From contig CALFEA010000066.1 in assembly GCA_937950385.1 (NCBI GenBank), positions 1-9,673 of the forward strand: a DNA stretch of 9,673 nt, read 5' to 3'. Each line of letters starts with the position of its first letter. The stretch's first letter is position 1. The notes beneath the pieces are model-generated. The model was given only the letters and a program-made list of their open reading frames with translations, was not told the DNA's origin and did not search any database. This DNA is from an uncultured Altererythrobacter sp. (lineage in GTDB: Bacteria > Pseudomonadota > Alphaproteobacteria > Sphingomonadales > Sphingomonadaceae). Made by a program: the position numbers and the translations under genes. Below, in pieces: positions 1 to 4,683 of this stretch.

Positions 1-1
1 C

Positions 2-262
2 GCGTTTCAGCTGGTCGATGGAATACAGGCTGTATCCCTTAGCGCATTGCGCGGGCTTCAAGATACGCGCGTGCCGATGTGGATGGCCACTTTCAGCTAT
101 TGGGTTGCCGGGATTGGCGTTGCCATTGGTCTTGGCTTTTATACCCCGCTTGCAGGAATTGGCGTTTGGATCGGCCTTGCCACTGGGCTTGCGACAGCGG
201 CGTTTTTCCTAACTTGGCGCTGGATGGCGCGGGACCGGCTTGGGCTAACACAGCGCCCATAG
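2..262 (+). CDS. MATE family efflux transporter, C-terminal fragment
   Basis: This is an open frame entering from the left edge and ending at TAG 260-262; about 86 residues are visible. The fragment starts AFQLVDGIQAVSLSALRGLQ and continues with DTRVPMWMA, which matches the conserved 'DG.Q....GALRG..DTR.P' segment between late helices of MATE (multidrug and toxic compound extrusion) antiporters. Two hydrophobic helices follow (roughly YWVAGIGVAIGLGFY and GVWIGLATGLATAAFFLTW), then a short basic tail (RWMARDRLGLTQRP), as expected for the last membrane segments and cytoplasmic end. Family members export cationic drugs or metabolites across the inner membrane in exchange for Na+ or H+; the substrate cannot be told from this fragment. 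The true start lies outside the window, and internal TTG/ATG codons are not starts. I see no clear terminator between this gene and the groES promoter. Confidence 0.85.
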   Translation, partial: AFQLVDGIQAVSLSALRGLQDTRVPMWMATFSYWVAGIGVAIGLGFYTPLAGIGVWIGLATGLATAAFFLTWRWMARDRLGLTQRP

Positions 263-294
263 AAATTTGCGAAAATTTTTGAGCCGCGCAGCTG

Positions 295-322
295 TTGACT
301 CTCCTAAGCGCCGCCCCCACAT
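295..322 (+). promoter_or_regulatory. Candidate groESL heat-shock promoter
   Basis: TTGACT at 295-300 is followed after 16 nt by CCACAT at 317-322, within the C-rich run CCCCCACAT. This resembles the alphaproteobacterial RpoH (sigma-32) pattern, a TTGA-type -35 with a C-rich -10 ending in CAT, more than a housekeeping -10. A start site at about 330 would place the CIRCE element in the initially transcribed region, the usual arrangement for HrcA control. The match is by eye and the sigma factor is inferred. Confidence 0.5.
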
Positions 323-330
323 GCGCCTTG

Positions 331-357
331 CTGGCACTCTCCATGCGAGAGTGCCAA
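331..357. promoter_or_regulatory. CIRCE operator (HrcA binding site)
   Basis: CTGGCACTC (331-339), a 9-nt spacer, then GAGTGCCAA (349-357). The arms pair at 8 of 9 positions and match the CIRCE consensus TTAGCACTC-N9-GAGTGCTAA with one or two substitutions per arm. CIRCE is bound by the repressor HrcA, whose activity depends on GroEL, giving feedback control of the chaperonin operon. Its place between the promoter and groES, 34 nt before the ATG, is typical. hrcA itself is not in the window. Confidence 0.95.
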
Positions 358-391
358 TCTTATGTTCAACCTATAAAGAAAGGTCACAATC

Positions 392-679
392 ATGGCATTT
401 CGTCCGCTGCACGACCGCGTATTGGTCCGCCGTATCGAAGCCGATCAAAAAACTGCTGGCGGGATCATAATCCCCGATAGCGCCCAAGAAAAACCATCAG
501 AAGGCGAAATCGTCTCTGTCGGATCAGGCACTAAAGCAGAAGACGGCACTGTTACACCATTGGACGTCAAAGCTGGCGACAAGGTTCTGTTTGGCAAATG
601 GTCCGGCACAGAAATCAAGCTCGACGGCGAAGACCTGCTCATCATGAAAGAAAGCGACATTTTGGGCGTGATGGGCTGA
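392..679 (+). CDS. groES: Co-chaperonin GroES (Hsp10)
   Basis: The 95-residue product has the normal GroES length. It forms the heptameric lid that caps the GroEL ring so that substrate proteins fold in the closed chamber. The N-terminus [12 protein letters not shown] is the typical first beta-strand. The mobile loop spans roughly residues 16-36 and contains the hydrophobic GGIII (23-27) that docks on GroEL apical domains. The C-terminus ([16 protein letters not shown]) is also canonical. The ATG at 392 is preceded by AAGAAAGG (376-383) at 8-nt spacing. It is the first gene of the operon, 57 nt before groEL, and lies directly downstream of CIRCE, so it is expected to be induced by heat and repressed by HrcA. 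Confidence 0.98.
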   Translation: MAFRPLHDRVLVRRIEADQKTAGGIIIPDSAQEKPSEGEIVSVGSGTKAEDGTVTPLDVKAGDKVLFGKWSGTEIKLDGEDLLIMKESDILGVMG

Positions 680-697
680 TCCATCGCTCACGACTAA

Positions 698-2392
<1,695 letters not shown>

Positions 2393-2400
2393 GCCATGTC

Positions 2401-2422
2401 TTGAGCCTGACGAAGGGCTCAA
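2401..2422. repeat. Short palindromic element resembling a sphingomonad dispersed repeat
   Basis: TTGAGCC (2401-2407) and GGCTCAA (2416-2422) form a perfect 7-bp stem around the loop TGACGAAG. The core GAGCCTGACGAAGG closely resembles the GAGCCTGTCGAAGG-type repeat that I recall being scattered between genes in many sphingomonad genomes. It lies 8 nt after the groEL stop and before the terminator, so it may fold in the mRNA 3' end. Membership in the repeat family is from memory and was not tested. Confidence 0.45.
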
Positions 2423-2449
2423 ACCACCGACTATACGTCACAAAAGAAG

Positions 2450-2483
2450 ACCCGGCTGGAGCGATCTGGCCGGGTTTTTCTTT
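2450..2483 (+). terminator. Rho-independent terminator of groESL
   Basis: ACCCGGC (2450-2456) pairs perfectly with GCCGGGT (2469-2475) across a 12-nt loop and runs into TTTTTCTTT (2475-2483). The GC-rich stem followed by a U tract, 58 nt after the groEL stop, is a convincing terminator for the operon. Confidence 0.85.
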
Positions 2484-2584
2484 GCTGGAAATGACAACGC
2501 AAAAGGCCGGGGTTTAAGCGCGCTTTTGAGTAAATTGCGCGGGCTGCTGCACAAGCATGCGCCATTTTGGAGGTATCTGGGCTT

Positions 2585-2625
2585 GCCGGAACGGTATGAT
2601 TGAAGGAATCTATCGTTCATCCGGC
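2585..2625. repeat. Imperfect hairpin upstream of the beta-lactamase-like gene
   Basis: GCCGGA (2585-2590) pairs with TCCGGC (2620-2625). Inside it, ACGGTATGATT (2591-2601) pairs with AATCTATCGT (2607-2616), with one mismatch and a one-base bulge. A TCA bulge (2617-2619) lies between the two helices and the apical loop is GAAGG. No U tract follows, so it is not an intrinsic terminator. It could be an RNA structure in a leader, a protein-binding palindrome, or a decayed repeat. Confidence 0.4.
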
Positions 2626-2718
2626 ACAATTTAACGCCTCTGCGCAATTTTTACTTGCAGCGGCGACTCGCAAGACTCTACGCCCCATAAATAGCCGTTA
2701 ACCCGGCGCAAAGCTTGA

Positions 2719-3840
2719 ATGGACTATACAATCCTAATGCTCATACAAATCCAGACCCGCCTGAAATCCCTCTCCCTTGCTGCCGCTTCGCCATTGCTTG
2801 CCGCCGGAATGCTGGCGGGCGGGATGGTCGCAGGGGCCGCGCCCGCTGCCGCGCAGACCAATAATCTGGAATCCGAATTTGACCGCGCTTTGGGAACACA
2901 GACGCGCGAGCCGCAGACGTTTGCCGCCCAATATCAATCGGGTTTTGAACAGCGTATCGCGCAATTGGCTGACGGCGATAGAGGCCGGATTGGTGTCTAT
3001 GCCGTCGATTTGACCACTGGCAAAGAAGTGTCCGTGCTGGCAGATCAACGCTTTCCTATGGCCTCAACCAGCAAAGTCGCGATTGCAGCGGTATTCTTGG
3101 CCGGGGTTGATCAAGGCCGTTGGAGCCTGAGCAGCGAATTTCCCCTGCTGACCCGCATTAAATCAAAGAGATTCTCCTCACAGCGCGCGAACACCGTGTC
3201 GAGCCGCTATGTTTCTGGGCAAAAATTGGTCGATCTGATGATCAGCAAAAGCTGCAATAGCTGCACCGATGCATTGCTGAATGTTGTCGGCGGGCCCGGC
3301 GCTGTGAACAATTGGATGCGCCGGACGGCTGGCATTACTGATTTTGAATTGTCCCGCGATATTGCAACCTTGGTGCGCGATGATGGCGAATATGACCCTG
3401 CCGCTTGGATTGATGAGCGCGATTCCGCCAGTCCGCGGGCGATGGGCTTATTGCTAGCTGGGATTTACAATGGCCGCTGGCTGAGCCCGCGCAGCCGCAG
3501 CGTTATCCTCAACGCGATGCAGGCGACAACTACGGGGCGGGACCGGATGAAAGCCGCGCTGCCAATGCGTGCAAATCTGGCGCATAAAACAGGAACGCTG
3601 ACGCGGACCGCTAGCGATATTGGCTTTTTCCGGCTGGATGATGGCAGGACGATTGCGGCTGCGATTTACGTGACCGGCCAGAGCGCCAATTTGACTGATG
3701 AAGCGCGCAATAAACGCGCCGCCAGAAGCAAACGCGATCGGCGCATCGCTGAGATTACACGAGCGCTGTATGATGGCTATCGTCAAACAGGCCAGAATAA
3801 CGGGCGACAATGGACCAATGGCGTGTGGACCGGCGGTTAA
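2719..3840 (+). CDS. Exported class A beta-lactamase-like serine hydrolase
   Basis: The 373-residue product has an N-terminal signal peptide with a basic n-region (R14, K16), an Ala/Gly/Leu-rich core, and probable cleavage after APAAA (A45|Q46), so it should be periplasmic. The fold is that of class A beta-lactamases (Beta-lactamase2 type). FPMASTSK supplies the nucleophile S116 and K119 (Ambler S70, K73), and HKTGT (K290-T-G292) is the KTG box. Two departures stand out. The SDN motif is S178-C-N180, with another cysteine at 182. The segment before DERDSASP (232-239) is about 7-8 residues longer than in TEM or CTX-M, leaving no clear equivalent of general base E166; D222 and E224 are the nearest acidic residues. 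It may be a beta-lactamase, a penicillin-interacting hydrolase or a D-Ala peptidase-like enzyme. The start is uncertain: ATG 2719 has only a weak AAAG upstream, and ATG 2737 gives a more compact signal peptide. The extra C-terminal tail is basic, then rich in Gln, Asn and Gly. It appears to be monocistronic. Confidence 0.85.
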   Translation: MDYTILMLIQIQTRLKSLSLAAASPLLAAGMLAGGMVAGAAPAAAQTNNLESEFDRALGTQTREPQTFAAQYQSGFEQRIAQLADGDRGRIGVYAVDLTTGKEVSVLADQRFPMASTSKVAIAAVFLAGVDQGRWSLSSEFPLLTRIKSKRFSSQRANTVSSRYVSGQKLVDLMISKSCNSCTDALLNVVGGPGAVNNWMRRTAGITDFELSRDIATLVRDDGEYDPAAWIDERDSASPRAMGLLLAGIYNGRWLSPRSRSVILNAMQATTTGRDRMKAALPMRANLAHKTGTLTRTASDIGFFRLDDGRTIAAAIYVTGQSANLTDEARNKRAARSKRDRRIAEITRALYDGYRQTGQNNGRQWTNGVWTGG

Positions 3841-3916
3841 GGCTGCGCGTTTAAACATCCAATGGGCAGCCAATATAAGCAGCCCAAACCGGTTTCGAAG
3901 CACCGCCTGAGATGGC

Positions 3917-3944
3917 GAGGCCAATTGAGGCCAAACGAGGCCAA
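3917..3944 (+). repeat. Three GAGGCCAA direct repeats at 10-bp period
   Basis: GAGGCCAA occurs at 3917-3924, 3927-3934 and 3937-3944, each copy separated by 2 nt, so the period is exactly one helical turn. A further GAGGCCAT lies at 3989-3996. The spacer bases differ (TT, AC), so the 8-mer rather than the 10-mer is conserved. No function can be assigned from sequence. Confidence 0.7.
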
Positions 3945-3999
3945 AGCCGAGACGGCGCCTAAGTGACGCTTTTAAAACAGTAAAACATGAGGCCATTTG

Positions 4000-4021
4000 G
4001 CCAGGCGTTCGGCTGGCTTTT
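4000..4021 (+). terminator. Weak candidate terminator for the beta-lactamase-like gene
   Basis: GCCAG (4000-4004) pairs with CTGGC (4013-4017), followed directly by TTTT (4018-4021). The stem is only 5 bp with an 8-nt loop, and it lies 160 nt after the stop codon, so the call is tentative. Confidence 0.35.
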
Positions 4022-4082
4022 GCATTGCCAGAACTCGCGGCGCGATTCGCGCCCATATCTAAGCCAAAACTCAAGCGCGCAC

Positions 4083-4118
4083 GAAAAAGGGCGGCACCGT
4101 TAAGGTACCGCCCTTCTT
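4083..4118 (-). terminator. Rho-independent terminator of the lipoprotein gene
   Basis: AAGGGCGG (4087-4094) pairs with CCGCCCTT (4108-4115). ACC/GGT then extends the stem past one mismatch, and the loop is GTTAA. Read on the minus strand the stem ends in a run of T (the A run at 4084-4088), so it terminates transcription leaving the lipoprotein gene, about 30 nt beyond its stop. In the plus direction the tail CTTCTT is poorer, but the hairpin may work both ways. Confidence 0.85.
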
Positions 4119-4146
4119 GAACCTTATGGAAGGTCGCTAGAGTAAA

Positions 4147-4410
4147 TTACTCAGCTGCTTCTTCAGCAACTTCAGCAACTTCTTCCATAGCGCCTTCAGC
4201 AGCTTCTTCAGTTGCTTCCATGGCGCCTTCAGCTGCGTCAGCTGTTTCTTCCATAGCGCCTTCAGCGGTTTCAGCTACTGCTTCAGCGTTAGCTTCTACG
4301 TCTGCAGCAACGGCATCAGTGGTTTCACCAACGGCATCAGCAGTTTCACCGCAAGCAGCGAGACCCAGAGCAGAAGTTGCAACAGCAGCGGCAAGAACGA
4401 TCTTACGCAT
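4147..4410 (-). CDS. Small acidic repeat lipoprotein, function unknown
   Basis: The 87-residue product starts at the ATG at 4408-4410 (MRKIVLAAAVATSALGLAAC), preceded by AAGGAA (4419-4424) at 8-nt spacing. The frame stays open upstream to 4551, but that extension lies across the promoter and lacks signal-peptide character. Residues 1-19 are a lipoprotein signal peptide with lipobox L17-A-A-C20. C20 would be lipidated, and Gly at +2 suggests sorting to the outer membrane. The mature part is almost only Ala, Glu, Asp, Val and Thr, with no aromatic residue or further cysteine. It carries an 11-residue repeat: AEGAMEETADA, AEGAMEATEEA, AEGAMEEVAEV, then AEEAAE, mirrored by a 33-bp DNA period. This predicts a long amphipathic helix or coiled coil, strongly negative, in the periplasm. 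Similar Ala/Glu-rich small lipoproteins are common and unnamed in this group of bacteria; entericidin-like annotation is possible but not supported. It has its own promoter and terminator. Confidence 0.85.
   Translation of the reverse strand: MRKIVLAAAVATSALGLAACGETADAVGETTDAVAADVEANAEAVAETAEGAMEETADAAEGAMEATEEAAEGAMEEVAEVAEEAAE
4182..4266 (-). repeat. In-gene 33-bp period repeat of the lipoprotein gene
   Basis: The 19-nt unit CTTCCATAGCGCCTTCAGC (plus-strand reading) begins at 4182, 4215 (one change, A to G) and 4248, exactly 33 bp apart. It encodes the AEGAME part of each 11-residue repeat. The close nucleotide identity suggests recent tandem duplication or gene conversion, so copy number may vary between strains. 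Confidence 0.85.
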
Positions 4411-4453
4411 AATATAAATTCCTTGATCAGCGAGTGTTATAAGCGACGACCGG

Positions 4454-4472
4454 TTTGCGACCCTCGCGCAAA
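4454..4472 (-). promoter_or_regulatory. 5' UTR hairpin of the lipoprotein mRNA
   Basis: TTTGCG (4454-4459) and CGCAAA (4467-4472) form a perfect 6-bp stem with a 7-nt loop inside the predicted ~83-nt leader. An adjacent weaker hairpin pairs GAAG and AGA (4473-4479) with TCT and CTTC (4485-4492), with a bulged C. Such structures could protect a stable, abundant lipoprotein mRNA or respond to an sRNA; neither is shown. Confidence 0.4.
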
Positions 4473-4499
4473 GAAGAGAACCCCTCTCCTTCTGCACCC

Positions 4500-4528
4500 T
4501 AAATAGTGGCGACTTTGTGGCAGTGCAA
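4500..4528 (-). promoter_or_regulatory. Promoter of the lipoprotein gene
   Basis: On the minus strand TTGCAC (4528-4523) is followed after exactly 17 nt by TATTTA (4505-4500), a good housekeeping-sigma match. Transcription would start near 4493, giving a leader of about 83 nt. This supports the 4410 start codon over the longer open frame, whose extension would run across this promoter. Confidence 0.65.
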
Positions 4529-4532
4529 GCCC

Positions 4533-4560
4533 TTTCGTCACATTTCGCCACTTTTTCGCC
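4533..4560 (-). promoter_or_regulatory. Phased direct repeats upstream of the lipoprotein promoter
   Basis: In plus-strand reading TTTCGTCAC (4533-4541), TTTCGCCAC (4543-4551) and TTTCGCC (4554-4560) repeat at 10- and 11-bp steps. On the minus strand these are GTGRCGAAA-like units ending 4 nt upstream of the predicted -35 box. This is where an activator such as an OmpR-type response regulator often binds tandem half-sites. They also lie between the divergent lipoprotein gene and polA, so they could act on either side. The binding factor is unknown. Confidence 0.45.
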
Positions 4561-4683
4561 TTATTTTAGATCATATCATTGATTTTACGGTGCCTTTTTC
4601 CTGAAAACATTCCACAAGCCCCCTGCGGAGAAGCGCATTTACACAGCTTACGCACACCCGCCGAGCCTGCTAGTAAACCAAAT

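Larger units (their letters stand above)
2393..2718. other. Intergenic region between groEL and the beta-lactamase-like gene
   Basis: This stretch of 326 nt carries no gene I would defend. In order it holds a 7-bp inverted repeat (2401-2422), the groEL terminator (2450-2483), and an imperfect 41-nt hairpin (2585-2625). The downstream gene presumably has its own promoter here because it follows a strong terminator. The best candidates (TTGCAG at 2655 with CTACGC at 2678; TTGAAG at 2600 with CACAAT at 2625) are weak, so I do not call one. Short frames on both strands have no ribosome-binding site or recognisable product. Confidence 0.6.
3841..4146. other. Intergenic region between two convergent genes
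   Basis: These 306 nt contain no supported gene. They hold GGCTGC/GCAGCC inverted repeats near the preceding stop (3841-3846 with 3866-3871 or 3879-3884), a three-unit GAGGCCAA array (3917-3944), a weak plus-strand terminator candidate (4000-4021), and the strong minus-strand terminator (4083-4118). A long minus-strand open frame crossing this region (3454-4074) is mostly antisense to the hydrolase gene and looks like a shadow. Confidence 0.6.

Noticed and set aside
2438..2647. Minus-strand 69-residue frame in the groEL-hydrolase gap
   Set aside because: It crosses the terminator hairpin and the second hairpin, has no ribosome-binding site, and its sequence has no protein-like pattern.
3454..4074. 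206-residue minus-strand frame overlapping the end of the hydrolase gene and the following intergenic region
   Set aside because: About two thirds is antisense to the hydrolase gene. It has no family resemblance, and no supporting start site or promoter was found.
4182..4266. Regular repeats suggesting a CRISPR array
   Set aside because: The units are coding, in frame, 33 bp apart with related rather than unique spacers, and encode an 11-residue protein repeat.
4411..4551. N-terminal extension of the lipoprotein frame up to 4551
   Set aside because: It would hide the signal peptide and lipobox behind 47 residues and run across the predicted promoter; the internal ATG at 4410 has a proper AAGGAA site.
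4579..4683. Upstream TTG start for polA
   Set aside because: The extra 35 residues do not resemble PolA N-termini, which begin shortly before the LVDGSSYIF strand.
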